64,000 nucleotides of DNA from Muscardinus avellanarius (GCA_963383645.1 OY726560.1:154255988-154319987); one strand, 5' to 3'. Counted from the stretch's first letter, positions 1 through 10,689 are shown. Program-made: numbers and translations. The notes: generated by a model from the sequence alone, not told the origin.

Positions 1-16
1 AGTTTCCCAAGCACAT

Positions 17-17
<1 letters not shown>

Positions 18-49
<32 letters not shown>

Positions 50-58
50 ATGTGTGTG
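18..58. repeat. (TG)n microsatellite
   Basis: Alternating TG with one interruption near 48-50. Confidence 0.95.
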
Positions 59-107
59 AAAGGCATTTCACACTTTGGTCTTGCAAAGCCTAACAGAAAA
101 GAGATCT

Positions 108-312
108 AGCCTTGGAAACAGAAGGACTTGGGTTAAAAACCTTTTGTGGGGATGGGGAGGGATTATTTCACTAATGTGTGACCTTGAACAAATGACCTAC
201 TCCTTCTGAGCCTCAGTTTCCCCTCTTGTAAATTGGAAGAATAATACTCCTTACCTTGTAGGGTTGTTTCAAAGACTCTAAATAGAAACGGAAGGTGATG
301 CGTGGCACACAA
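108..312 (+). repeat. MIR SINE (ancient)
   Basis: Matches the MIR core in order: gtgtgaccttgaacaaatgac, then cctcagtttcccc, then cttaccttgtagggttgttt, and a ggcaca end. It is well diverged, as expected of a pre-eutherian element. Confidence 0.85.
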
Positions 313-904
313 TATTGGTGTTTATATATTATAATAAATAAAATACAGTCTATGGTTAATGAAATAGTTATAGCTCTGATTCTGCCACCAACCAAGCAGG
401 TTGCTTTGCTTTGTCAGGCTTGATCGCTCATCTGTACAAGGGGATGTTGGACAAATGGCTTCTGAGCGCCTCTGGGCTTGACCTGGGCTTGAGCATCCCA
501 GGGCGGGTGCTCCGCATCCCGGCTGTCTCTCTAGACCCTCCGCGTGCCCCCGAGGAGCCCAGTGCAGCATCACACACGCGCAGAGTGATCACTGCAACTG
601 TTCTGCTCCTTCCAACACTGCGTGCCACCCACGTGGTTCTTGTTGAGGCACTTCATACACCTTCAGCTTTTACAGCAACTGTTACGTGCCTGCAAAGGAT
701 GCGAGGCTCAGCACTTGAAAAGGCTGGCGTAAATCTATATTTTCAGAGCAGGTGCAGGCAAAAAGTTTCTGGCATCCAGAGCTGCAGATGAGACGGAAGT
801 AATGCAGAAATCCGACATTCCTGGGTGTGTCAAAGGTCCTGTTTGAGGGACAGGACTTAGGGTACAGCTGGCTTCCCTCCTCTGTGCTGTGAGGGATGTG
901 ATCT
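313..904. other. Unassigned unique sequence
   Basis: Moderately GC-rich at 450-600 and repeat-poor. There is an open frame at 411-791, but it has no recognisable domain and no splice or promoter context, so I do not call a gene. Confidence 0.5.
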
Positions 905-959
905 CTGCTCCCTCCTTCCCTCCTTCTCTCCCTCCCGCCCTCCCTCTTCTTTCTTTCCT

Positions 960-991
<32 letters not shown>

Positions 992-1090
992 GCTTTCTTG
1001 CTTTCTTGCTTTCTTGCTTTCTTGCTTTCTTGCTTTCTTGCTTTCTTGCTTTCTTGCTTTCTCTGTCCTTCCTTCCTTCTTTCTTCCATT
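905..1090. repeat. Pyrimidine tract with (CTTT)n and (CTTTCTTG)n
   Basis: CTTT repeats at about 949-990 turn into a regular 8-bp CTTTCTTG array at about 985-1060. The tract abuts a minus-strand SINE, so it is probably an expanded SINE A-tail. Confidence 0.95.
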
Positions 1091-1092
1091 GC

Positions 1093-1270
1093 AGTATTGG
1101 AGATTGAACCCAGGGGCATATCTCTGAGCTACACCCCCAGCCCTATTTTATTTTATTGTTTCATTTTTTTTTTTTTTTTGTATAGGGTCTCTCTAGGTTG
1201 CCGAAAGTCTCGCTAACATTGCTGAGGCTGTCCTTGAACCTGTGATCCTCCCGTCTCAGCCTCCTGGCAA
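1093..1270 (-). repeat. B1-dID SINE, reverse
   Basis: The ID half (gattgaacccaggggcat...gagctacacccccagccc) is followed by the B1 half (ggtctct...cctgtgatcctcccgtctcagcctcc). The B1 5' end, past the tactgggatt region, is lost. Confidence 0.92.
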
Positions 1271-3145
1271 GCTCCCTGGCTTTCCATTGCAGCCAGGGCA
1301 TCTGCCTTTTCAGTCGGAAGCGTAGGCGTTTCAGCCTATAAAGAGCTGCCCTAAGGTGTGCGGGCATCGTGGGCATCGCCAATCCAAGCTGCTGTGTGCT
1401 CGGCCATTCATCTTCAATGAGGAACATTCTATCGCCAAATGCTTTCAAAAGAGGCAATCTCAGTAAATGAATTATACTTTAATAAAAAATTGATGGAAAA
1501 TAATATCGGAATTAGGAGATCCGAGGAAGAGCGAGAAAGGGAAAAGGAAGTTCTCAAGGCGGCTATTGTCCCAGCCCCACCCTCCCAGGCCCCCACCAGG
1601 TCCACAAGCACAGGGGCCTTTTATCTGAATGTTCTGAGTCACCGGCCTGACTCCCACTGTTTGTAGGTGGATGGAAATGTGCGTGTTTTTGGACGTTATT
1701 AAAATTGATACCACTTTTCCCTTAATAAGAGCAGAAAATGGCCACAAATTTGAATCTGTTCTCGCGAAGGAGATAGTATCAAGGATTGGAAATGAAACAA
1801 ACGCAATTTTTTTTTCTTATTACAGCGCTCACATTTTGATCTCAGGGCCTCATTAGGGTCCTATTCTTCCTTCCCTCCTTCCAGCCACTGCTTTGACTGT
1901 GCGACGCAACGACACCATTTTTCTCTCTCGCAAGAGGGGTCGTTGCTCTGACATCTCGTGTTGTGTGTGGGGCTCCGGGGCATCCTCCAAGTCCCTAAAT
2001 GGGTCGAGTTGAACAACTCTGCAGTGCGTGAGAAAATGTCCCGCCATTCACGGGCCGCGCTTCGGCACTAAATAGCTACTGCTTAATCCTATGTAGAAGC
2101 CAGAACAGGACCCATTTCTACCTGCGGGCAGCCATGTTGGCGCAGTGCAGCACTAGGCTCACCTTGATTTGGGGGTTATGATGATACTGTGCATGTCGCC
2201 TTTAAGCAAAAGGGGAGGGGGAAGAAAAAACCCACCCAAATCCCTGACACCTTTCCGACCTCCCTAATGTCCCATTTGTGCCGACCAGAACCCGACGCCA
2301 GTGATCTACTCAACAGCCGGGTGAGGACATGCTTTTTGGGTACGATATATACACTAGGCCATTAGTCCGCAAGCAGCAGTTGTCAGCTTTGTTCCCATTT
2401 AGAGTAATTTTCTCACTAATATGGCATATTCTTCAGGGGTAAAATGCATTTTCCAGCCAGATATTTCCCCCTAATAGTGAAGTTGGTTTAATGATCGGAT
2501 TTCAGGCAAGGAAGGTAAGCCTGCAATTGCCGCTGGTTGTATATTGAAGCTACCTAAATGAAAAGGCTTATTTTAAAACACATTCCCATGAGCAGAGAGA
2601 AAGCGCTCCTTTCCAGATTAATGAAGCTCATTTGAGGGGAAACTTAGGCACGAATTTAAGAGCTAAGTAAGGCACTTAGAACCTCCGGGTGCAGAGCTGC
2701 TTGTAGGTCTGTGGTTTTGAGCGAGATGGTGGCCGGTGGGCTTTAATAGGGGGAGTGGTGACCGGTGCCTCCAGGCCACTTCATCCTGACATGACAACAT
2801 ACGAGCCCCCCCACGCATAGGCCTGGAATAGTCAAATCAATTAAACAATTAATTTCCACCCTGCAAACTCGCGTGTCAAGCTTCAGCCCACGGCCAGTTT
2901 ATTTGGTTGAATTATAACCCCTTGAAAAGCAGCGGTTCCTCATGGAAATGCCGACAGAGTCTTAAGTACATGTGGTGAGTAGAGCTGCTATAATTAACTC
3001 TGTGTTGAATCCCCCCATTAATATTTTAAAGATTTTTAATTAAAATAATTACACGAATTTATGGAAAATACTCAACTACCTGAAGTATTTCTAAAGGGCC
3101 CCAAACTCATAGAGCCCCTTTCTCGACTGGGGTAGGGACTTCTCA
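1271..3145. promoter_or_regulatory. Candidate conserved non-coding block A
   Basis: About 1.9 kb without any interspersed repeat that I recognise. It is AT-rich, with clustered homeodomain-type cores (overlapping CAATTA/TTAATT at 2837-2856, TAATTA at 2991-2996, several more at 3010-3060). The texture resembles enhancer clusters near developmental genes. There is no long frame or splice signal pair. Function is inferred from composition only. Confidence 0.4.
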
Positions 3146-3146
3146 T

Positions 3147-3189
3147 TTATGTATGTATGTATGTGTGTATGTATGTATTTGTATTTATT
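3147..3189. repeat. (TATG)n/(TATT)n microsatellite
   Basis: Tetranucleotide array at the A-tail end of the adjacent reverse SINE. Confidence 0.93.
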
Positions 3190-3361
3190 TTGGCATTAGG
3201 TATTGAATCCAGGGGCATTCTACCTTGGAGCTATAACCCCAGCCCTTTTTATTTTTTATTTTGAAACAGGGTTTCTAGCTAAGTTGCCGAGGCTGGCCTC
3301 ACACCTGAGATCCTCCTGTCTCAGGCTCCCACGGCCTAGGATTACAGGTCCGCCCAGCTGG
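3190..3361 (-). repeat. B1-dID SINE, reverse
   Basis: The ID half (attgaatccaggggcattctacc...ctataaccccagccc) is followed by the B1 half, ending at gattacaggtccgcccagctgg. The two halves are joined by the usual T-rich linker. Confidence 0.93.
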
Positions 3362-3617
3362 AGTGTGGATTTCTACCCTGGTGATGGATGATTGCCCTGG
3401 AAGAAGACCTCTCCTGTCCTCAGCTTCACACTCAGTGCTGGGAAGTGCAGGTCTACAGCCCGGCTTCCTCCGGCACGTTCTCTCCTTTGGTTTTCTCTCT
3501 CCTCTAGTTCCTGTCCCTGTTTCCTCTCCTTCGCTCCCGGGTGAAGCCCCAGGGACCACGGCCCTTCCGCTTTCCTTCCTCCCTTGTTCATAGGCAGTCC
3601 CGGGCATTACGGGGCAG

Positions 3618-3812
3618 GGGCAGCACACGTCTCTGTGAAGGGCCAGAGAGGAGATGCTTTAAACTCTGCGGGCTCTATGGTCTTTGTTGCCACCATCAAC
3701 CTGAAGGAAACAGCCAGGGCCCATATGCTAATGAGTGTGCTCAGCTGTGTTCTAATAAAACTTTATTTATGGACATAGACACTTGAATTGGATGTAATTT
3801 TGCACGCGTCCC
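3618..3812 (+). mobile_element. hAT-type MITE (aaagggccag... family), ancient
   Basis: Contains the hallmarks of the mammalian hAT-Charlie MITE whose consensus reads caggggtcggcaaac at its ends: tgtgaagggccag, tttaaactctgcgggctctatggtct, and cagctgtgttctaataaaactttattta. It is non-coding. A second diverged copy lies at 54612-54845. I am not certain of the exact Repbase subfamily name. Confidence 0.8.
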
Positions 3813-3939
3813 CAAATAGCCTATGTTTTGTTTTTTTTTCCTCAACCATATACAAAATAAAGTATTTTTTAGCTCACCTGTCATTACAAAAACAGGTAGC
3901 AGGTTGGATCTGCCCATCTCTGGCGCAGTAGATTACAAC

Positions 3940-4145
3940 AGGCTTTCCATCTGGAGCAGACTATGCGGGCGTCTACCTGGCTCTCAACACTGTCTGGCTG
4001 GGTGACTATGGGCCCTTGATTAAGCCTCTCTGTGCCTCTGTGCTCTGTGTATAAAACGGAGTTGGTGGTAATGGCACTTTTCTTGTAATCTAGGGGTGAT
4101 AGTCTAGGAAAAGCTAATGAGCGCAGTGCCGAGCACAGCATAAAG
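3940..4145 (+). repeat. MIR SINE
   Basis: Diverged MIR: ctggctgggtgactatgggc, then taagcctctctgtgcctctgtg, then ataaaacggagttggtggtaatgg, and a cagtgccgagcacagcat end. Confidence 0.8.
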
Positions 4146-4169
4146 TAACCGTGTTAGTACTCGCTGAGG

Positions 4170-4262
4170 GTACATCATGTCTTGGTTCGGGCAGTAACTT
4201 GCTGTATGACCTTGGGTAAAGGACTTGATATCTCTGGATCTCAGATCCTCATGTATTAAAAC
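4170..4262 (+). repeat. MIR SINE fragment
   Basis: Contains gctgtatgaccttgggtaaaggacttgatatctctggatctcagatcctcatgt, which is the MIR core only. Confidence 0.75.
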
Positions 4263-4312
4263 AAACCCAAACTAAAACCAACTAACCAAACAACAACAAC
4301 AGCAACAACAAA
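4257..4312. repeat. A-rich (CAA)n-like simple sequence
   Basis: Mixture of AAAC, AACC and CAACAA units directly following the MIR fragment. Confidence 0.85.
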
Positions 4313-4604
4313 AATCCCCACATGCTTGTTCTAGGGCCCCAATCCCCCCGGGGTGAGCATCGCAGTTATGGCATGAGGGTGGTGTGTTATCTACTAGGCT
4401 TGGCTCCTTAGTGTGTTCCAATTCTGCAATTGTTGATCAACTATGGCCTGAACAGAGGTCATCAAGTCAGGAGCTGACATCCCCTGGACACTTCCTGAAA
4501 GAAAGGGCTGGGTGCTGTGTTTAGGGGCTGGCTCCCTTTGTTGAGAATCACCAGTGCTGCAGGTATCTGTCCTCACCCGCCCTGCACGGGAGCGTGTGTG
4601 TTAG

Positions 4605-4665
4605 CCTCGTATTATACCTAAGGAAATAACCCTGGAGAGGTTCAGAGCGGCCCTCAGTCACTCGT
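4605..4665 (-). repeat. MIR/L2-type relic
   Basis: Weak match to the antisense MIR segment ...aaggaaa...gagaggttcag.... It is short and diverged. Confidence 0.4.
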
Positions 4666-5491
4666 TTATTTCAACCAAGGCATCCGTGCTCCAAGCCCCC
4701 AACTCCCGTCATCCTCTTTATGATTTTTCCTGTTTCCAAAACTATCTGCTATGGCTTACGTCAGATCTTTGAAGTCATCTTGCTATTTTTCACTTAGGTT
4801 CCTTTTCCAAAGATTTCCTTTAAGCCAAATGGATTTGGCACTATCGATTTGATGAACTATTTTTATTTTTACTGATACACATTAAAATAAGATAGCGACG
4901 GCATTCATAATGTATGCGTGCTGTTGGAAACGCTCTGAAGCATGGGGAGTCATCATGCCTGCTCTCCTGAGGACGTTGTACTGGGCTCTTTGTTCCAGCT
5001 AATTGTGTCTGGAGGCTTGGTGCCAAGGGGTCCTTTGGGTGGCTCAGGCCTTCTGTGGCCTTGGGTACCATTTCCAGTCCTTTCTGTCTCTATGCTGGGG
5101 GTGAGCTTATTAGAGGACCTCCTCCCTCTGCCCCAAGCCACCTCCTGCAGTTGCACAGTAGCCTGGCTCCCTGCTCACCAAGCTGACTCCAGAGATAGCT
5201 TTACCATTCTTCTGGCCAGCACCCCAGCACCCCACATTCGAGTGTTCTTGACCTCTGAGGGCCTCAGTGAATGGCCATTTTTATCTTAACCACTGGGCAG
5301 CTCGGTGCCATGGAAGGCTCTCCAGCCCCACAGAGACCTGCCAGCTGTTGTGGCCTTACAGCAGCTGGAGCTGCTCTAAGCCTTACCATCCTTATCTGCA
5401 AAATGGGGGTGCAAAGAAAATCTGTCTCCCAGGAACACCTTAAAGATATGCAAGAGAAGGCCTTGGAAGTGCCCTTAAGTGAGGGGAGGTG
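4666..5491. other. Unassigned sequence
   Basis: I see no repeat or exon that I can name. A short MIR-like piece (ccttaccatccttatctgcaaaatgggg) lies near 5380-5410. The frame at 4942-5289 encodes a leucine/serine-rich chance product. Confidence 0.45.
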
Positions 5492-5580
5492 GCTCAGTCA
5501 GGAGCAGAGGCTCTGGAGACAGCCTTGGGCCCCACCTGTCCCTCCATCACCTCTGGCTGTGTACTGGGGCAAGCAGTGCT
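5492..5580 (+). repeat. MIR SINE 5' part
   Basis: Contains gctcagtcaggagcagaggctctggagacagcc followed by tctggctgtgtactggggcaag, the MIR head and core. The 3' part is missing. Confidence 0.65.
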
Positions 5581-5838
5581 GCTGAGAACAGGCTCTTAAT
5601 GGGCCTGTGGGTCCCTGGCTTCCTTCTCTGCCCTCTTCGTTCCTCTATAACACCCTGTCTAGGCGTGGCTTCCCTTTGGACACACAAGCTGGCTCTTCTC
5701 CTAGAAGCCGGCAGACGTCCAAGCCCAAGGTTTCTCTGAGCTCTCTCCGGGAGAGCGGGAGGGGCTCCCGTGCCGTCCCAGCTGGGCCAGGCCCCAGCCC
5801 AGGGCTGCCATTGACTCGTACTTGAATCCAACTCATCT

Positions 5839-6670
5839 TGATTTTATGAGAATCATCCCTGAAAAATCCCCATGTTCAAAAGACGACACGGGGGAACCAT
5901 GGAGCAGGCGCATCATTTGAATAATCAGCCATTTAGTGACATGTCTAGCCTGGTTTAATGACTGAATCAGTGAAAGTATGACCCCGAGTGCCGGTTAACT
6001 TTTAAAATAGCTGTGCCCACTGCATGACACAGCCAACAGGAAGCCATTAAGGCCCTGGCAATTACCATTTCCATCCATCGGCAAAGTCCCTATTTTATTT
6101 TAATCTGCGTAAGTGCATTTTCTGCACGAGGTTAAAATATAAATCCCTTCTCCTGAACAAGACTGGTTTTCTGGCTGACTTGAGAGCACAATTTACAACT
6201 GATTTAATTTGTTCTTCACAAACATTCCTAATGACATTACCCCGGTGCATATACAGGCTGCCTCCTCTTATTCCATTAACTCCCAAATCGGGTTTAAAGA
6301 CCATATTGATGCTAGATGTTATTATAGGTGATTATCAAAACAACAGACAATGCGGCAAAGTGTTTACTAACTGGTTTATATATGATTTCTGTAATAACGA
6401 CAACAGATGGTAATGCTACAAACACTAAATCACGCTTTTCGCCGCGGAAACAAATTGGCAGGCTGCGGCACAGAAATGGCGCACACAGCTCCGTACAGAT
6501 GCCTCGTTCGTCCGCTACCGTGTTCATCTTATTAGGAAATGGCTCTGTTACCGCTATTACAGGTAATCTTTCCATTTACAATTACAAATGTATATTTTCA
6601 ATGGAAATGGTTTTCCACAGCTAAGCTGCCTGCAGTATATTTCCCCCTCTAATTACTGCCCCGGCGATGC
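5839..6670. promoter_or_regulatory. Candidate conserved non-coding block B
   Basis: About 830 bp, repeat-free and AT-rich, yet with unusual CpG retention around 6428-6520 (cgcttttcgccgcgg, gcgcacacagctccgtacag, tcgttcgtccgctaccg). Homeodomain-like cores occur at 6057-6066 (caattacca) and 6650-6655 (TAATTA). CpG survival outside a CpG island, with no coding frame, suggests selective constraint. This is the strongest regulatory candidate in the first 10 kb. No gene assignment is possible from sequence alone. Confidence 0.5.
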
Positions 6671-6972
6671 GTGCCTGGCCGAGCCACGCACAGGGGCGTG
6701 TTTGTCCTACTTAATGGTGGTGGCTGCGTTTCAGTTGCAAGGAGACAGGTCTGTTCTCCAGGACCCTCCACCCCTCCCTGGGAAAGGCTAGGATCAGCCC
6801 TAGGACTTCAGCAGCAGTGTGGGGAGGGGGATGGAGGCCCCTGAACTTGGGGGACCCTTCCTCACGCTGGTGTCCAATCCCAGGAGAGAGAAGGAGAGAG
6901 GTTTAGATGTGGAAAGAGATGCCTCCCCCCCCCCTTTTTTTAAAAAAATAATTATTAAGCGACCTCTCATTT
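6671..6972. other. Unassigned sequence with poly(C)/poly(T) junction
   Basis: Unique sequence ending in a C-run and T-rich stretch (about 6925-6950) next to the following SINE. Confidence 0.5.
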
Positions 6973-7153
6973 TTGGTACTGGAGATTGAACCCAGGGGCA
7001 TTCTATCTCTGAGCTATACCCCCCAACATATCTTTTTTCTAAATTTTGAAACTGGTCCTCACTAAGTTGTTGAGACTAGCCTCGACTCTGCAATCCTCCT
7101 GTCTCAGCCTGCCAAGTACTGGGATTACAGGTGTGCGCCATCACACCGGCTTG
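6973..7153 (-). repeat. B1-dID SINE, reverse
   Basis: Near full length: ggtactggagattgaaccc through ggattacaggtgtgcgccatcacaccggct. Confidence 0.95.
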
Positions 7154-7394
7154 ACAGCTCACTTTTTAGCAATGGGAAGCTGGTGTCCATTGGTTCTTGT
7201 AGGAGGGAGGCCACGAAGTAGCTGAGCACGGACACTGGCACCAGCCCCCGGCTGGGAGCTCAGGATGTTTTTGGCCCCAAGTGGAAGCCCTCTGTCATCC
7301 CAATTTTCAGGGGTGCCGCCCTAGCGTACCTAAGACTAAGAGTGGTGGTGTCCAGTCTCTGTGGCTCCATTGTAACCTGCACATGCAGATTTTC

Positions 7395-7565
7395 ACCGAA
7401 TCCTGCAGGCACCCACTGGGCGGCCCATCACCAGCCCTGCCTTGCAGATGAGGAAGCCTAGCATCAGCGCCACAGAGTTCCTCGCCCGCCATCCCAGAGG
7501 CAGTAGCACTGGGTTCGAGCAAGTTCAAAGCCTCGTGCTTCACCACTGAGTCACACTGCCTTTCT
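7395..7565 (-). repeat. MIR SINE, reverse
   Basis: Contains cagatgaggaagcctagcat, then tgggttcgagcaagttcaaagcc, then cttcaccactgagtcacactg. This is the antisense MIR order (core, then anticodon-side head). Confidence 0.65.
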
Positions 7566-8020
7566 GAGCAGGGCGCCGGCGCTGTGCTGTCAGAAGACGG
7601 CCACAGAGTCAGCCCTAGAGGCAGCGGGGCACACAGCTCCCGTGTGTCTCCTGGGCTGCCAGCTTCGGTTCCTTGGCCTGCAGTTTTCCCCAGGATATCA
7701 GCAGTTTTCCCTGAGGTTCCTGGGCTTGGATGCAGAAGCCACACGTGGCTTGGGGAGGGAGTATTGCCAGGGGAGAGGGTGGAGCGCTGGTGTGGGGTGG
7801 GCTGCCTACCAGCCCTGCAGAGCTCCTGCCTTCCCCATCCCGGGGGCCTGGGCAGCAGAGGGAGGGTGATCACGGTGCTCACCTTCTAACCACACCCCAG
7901 GATGGTCCTGGGGGCCCAGTAGCTCACACAGATAGGGAATTAGAATAATGTCCTGCACGGAGTCTGGGAGCACGGAGTATCAGCTGTGCTTGTAGCAGCC
8001 CCTTGGTTTCTTTTCTTTTT
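7566..8020. other. Unassigned GC-rich sequence
   Basis: Open frames exist on both strands (for example 7307-7882 minus and 7584-7889 plus). They overlap each other and a MIR and have no domain signature. They are an effect of GC content. Confidence 0.5.
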
Positions 8021-8223
8021 GGTAATGGGGATGGAACCCAAGGGCATTGTACCTCTGAGCTATACCTTCAGCCCTATTTTTTAGTCCCTTTTTTATCTTT
8101 GAAACAGGGTCTCACTGAGTTGTGAGGGCCTTGCTAAGTAGCCGAGGCTGTCCTCGAACCGTGATCCTCCGGTCTCCGCCTCCCGAATGCTGGGATTACA
8201 AGCGTGCGCTACCCTGCCTGGCT
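8021..8223 (-). repeat. B1-dID SINE, reverse
   Basis: Full length: ggtaatggggatggaaccc through aagcgtgcgctaccctgcctggct. Both halves are intact. Confidence 0.95.
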
Positions 8224-8368
8224 TCAGCCTCTTGTTTTTAGGGTGACTGTCTACCCACTCCCGTCCTGGGTGGCCCCTCGTGGGGTTGGGATGCATGCTG
8301 CGGCTAGCATGGTACCATTTTGAGCCCTCAATCAATCTTCATGCTAGGGGTCACAGGTCAGAGCACGG

Positions 8369-8400
8369 AGGACTCGGCCGGGGCAGGACTCGGCCGGGGC
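8369..8400. repeat. Perfect 16-bp tandem duplication
   Basis: The unit aggactcggccggggc occurs twice in tandem. Confidence 0.95.
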
Positions 8401-8404
8401 AGGA

Positions 8405-8490
8405 GGGTGAGGTACCCATCACTCAGAGGTGCAGGCTGAGGCCCAGGGTGAAGCAGTGCGCTCAAGGTCTCCAAAGCTGGAGCCAGGCCT
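8405..8490 (-). repeat. MIR-type relic, reverse
   Basis: Contains agaggtgcaggctgaggcccag followed by gctcaaggtctccaaagctggagcc, which resembles antisense MIR. Confidence 0.45.
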
Positions 8491-9373
8491 TTCCCCCCAT
8501 CCTCCTGAGGATGGGAGGGGACCGCAGACACATGGGCAGGGTCAGGCCCTCCGCCTTCACTGGCTGCAGGGAGCTGAGCTGAGCGGCCTCGTGTCTCCAG
8601 CAGGCGGTGGGATCCTCCCTGGAGGCTCGGCTGTGCCTGGTACTTCTCTGCAGCCTTCAGAACTCATGGTTCTCTCCAGGATGCCCACTGCCTGAACAGT
8701 GGGGGTTCTACAAACCCGGGGTGCCACTGCTTTATCACTGGGGGAGTTATCCTTTGGCCCCCTCCTCAGTTGACTTTTAAGGTAGCACAATGCTTAAGGC
8801 CAGGAGCAAGCACTCAGCCCTGCAGTTGCCTGGGAAGGCCTCTTCCTTCACTCCTTACCACCCCGTAATCTGGCCACTTGGACACTCACGTGTGAAGTGC
8901 ACCTTTCTGCTGCGCCCTGGGCAGGACTGAAGGACTGTGACCCCATTGTGCCCCGTGGCCACCCAGTGGGTTCATCCCCTGCCCCCTCCCCGCCTGCAGG
9001 GTGAAGTGGCCCTGAGGATTGACCCAGGCCAGCATCCCGCCACGCTCTGCTGAGAGGCCAATCGCGCCTCCTGATGAGCACTCCGTGGAGGGATCGGGAG
9101 TCTGTGATTTTATGCATGGAGGTCTCGCTGTCATCCTTTGGCCACCCTGCTGACCGCGGAGGCAGCCTAAGCCCGGCCACACAGCACCTTCTCACTTGCA
9201 CAATGAGCGCTGTCCCGGGGCTCGTCACCAAGGAGTGGTGCTTGTCCCTTGCAATGTGGGCGGAAGCCCCTGGGAGGGGTGAGTTTTCAGAGGTAGAATG
9301 GACCCTGGGGCTGCGCTGGCAAGACCTGAGTGTTCCTCTGTCCGGGCGTTTGCTGAGAAGAGAACTGGCTCCT
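8491..9373. other. Unassigned GC-rich sequence
   Basis: I recognise no interspersed repeat or gene. Frames on both strands are GC-driven. Confidence 0.45.
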
Positions 9374-9570
9374 CAGTTGGGCACAATGGCACACACCTGT
9401 AATCCTAGGATTTGGGAGACTAAGACAGGAGGATCATAGGTTCGAGGCCAGCCTTAGCAACATAGTAAGGCTCTGTTTCAAAATAAAAAATAAAAAGGGC
9501 TAGGAGTGTAGCTTCAAGAAACAATGCCCCTGGGTTCAATCCCCAGGATACCCTGTCCCCCTCAAAAATA
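9374..9570 (+). repeat. B1-dID SINE, forward
   Basis: Starts cagttgggcacaatggcac, runs through ggaggatcataggttcgagg, and ends with the ID half gggctaggagtgtagctt...gggttcaatccccagg. Confidence 0.93.
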
Positions 9571-9664
9571 AAGAACCAGGTCTCGGAGCAGGGAGGCCAG
9601 GTCTTCTGGCTTTTTCTACCTTGGAACTGTTCCTTTGCCTTGGGAAGTCCCAGGCAACCAACAG

Positions 9665-9800
9665 AAAAGGCCCTTAAGGACTAAACTTGATTTAAACCCC
9701 AGCTTGTGGCTTATCAAACCGCAGGCAAATAACTTAATTTCAGTCTTTTAATCTTTAAAGTGGGGATAATAGAACTTTCATAAAAACAGAGTATAAAATA
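9665..9800 (+). repeat. MIR SINE
   Basis: Contains aaataacttaatttcagtcttttaatctttaaagtggggataatagaac, a diverged MIR core. Confidence 0.65.
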
Positions 9801-9842
9801 GGCTCTCCAACATGAAAGCGCTTCTTCTTTTTTTTTTTTTTT

Positions 9843-10049
9843 GGTGGTACTGGGGTTCCTGGAAGCCCTTCTACCTCCGGGCTACACTCCCAGACCTATT
9901 TTTCCTTTTTTTTTTAATTTTTTTATTTGGAAACAGGGTCTCCTAAGCCAGCATGCACGGCTGGCTGCGGCTGGCTTCGAACCTGCGTGATCCTCCTGTC
10001 TCCGCCTCCCAAGCGCAGGGATTACAAGCGTGCGCCACCATGCCCGACG
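9843..10049 (-). repeat. B1-dID SINE, variant subfamily b, reverse
   Basis: The ID-like half differs from the usual one: ggtactggggttcctgg then aagcccttctacctccgggctacactcccagacc. The B1 half keeps CpGs (ctggcttcgaacctgcgtgatcc, caagcgtgcgccacc), suggesting relative youth. The short target duplication aagcgcttctt occurs at 9816-9826 and 10051-10061. Confidence 0.92.
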
Positions 10050-10169
10050 GAAGCGCTTCTTACTCCCCAGCTCTGTGCCCTCACGAGATCCATGGGAACG
10101 ATTAGGCATTCGACTTTTCTGTCCAGAATTCAAATCAGTAAGTCTCTGCATCCCACCTCCAGCATCTGC

Positions 10170-10240
10170 TTCTCTCCTGTCCTCTCCTGTCCTGTCCTGT
10201 CTTCTCCTTTCCTCTCCTCTCCTCTTTTTCTTCTTTTTTT
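10170..10240. repeat. Pyrimidine-rich tract (CTCCTGTC/CTCTC)
   Basis: CT/TGTCC pentamer-like units leading into the reverse SINE at its A-tail side. Confidence 0.85.
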
Positions 10241-10346
10241 GTGGTCCTGGGGATTGAACCCAGGAGGAGTGTTGTACCTCTGAGCTGTACCCCCAGCCCT
10301 ATTTTATCTGTATTTTGAAGCAGGGTCTTGCTAAGTCACTGAGGGC
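10241..10346 (-). repeat. Truncated B1-dID SINE, reverse
   Basis: The ID half and linker are present (ggattgaacccagg...ctgtacccccagccc...agcagggtcttgctaag). The B1 half is replaced abruptly at about 10347. Confidence 0.9.
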
Positions 10347-10349
10347 ATA

Positions 10350-10380
10350 AGTCATGGAGGCTGAGACAGGAGGATCAGCT
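10350..10380 (+). repeat. B1-dID fragment in opposite orientation
   Basis: Carries ggaggctgagacaggaggatca, a forward B1 segment, directly abutting the reverse SINE. This makes an inverted junction. Confidence 0.8.
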
Positions 10381-10689
10381 GTTCTCAGCGGATGTGACCA
10401 TGCAAGCTTTCCTTGCCACATCCTAACCAAATCCTAGCCTTAAACTGATTTTAACCCATTAGCCACCCTAAAAGGAGAGGTCACACGCTAGATGGACATG
10501 TGAAAAGGTTATCTGGGTATGTGGTATGAATGCAAATATTTGCACCTTAGTGAATAAAATTCAGTCCCTTATGATAATATTTTCTTTCTATAAGAAAGGC
10601 TTTCCTAAGATGTCCCTAGATAAAACATTACAGGAAAATAGATAGAAGACTGGAATTGGTCAAGAAACAGGCCTGAGAAAAAGTCTTTG
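10381..10689. other. Unassigned AT-rich sequence
   Basis: Unique sequence with no gene or recognised repeat. Confidence 0.5.

Noticed and set aside
1471..1850. Possible coding exon in block A
   Set aside because: Short frames only, and the AT-rich composition and motifs fit non-coding conserved sequence better.
7307..7882. 191-codon minus-strand frame
   Set aside because: Runs through a MIR relic and overlaps plus-strand frames. A GC-content artefact.
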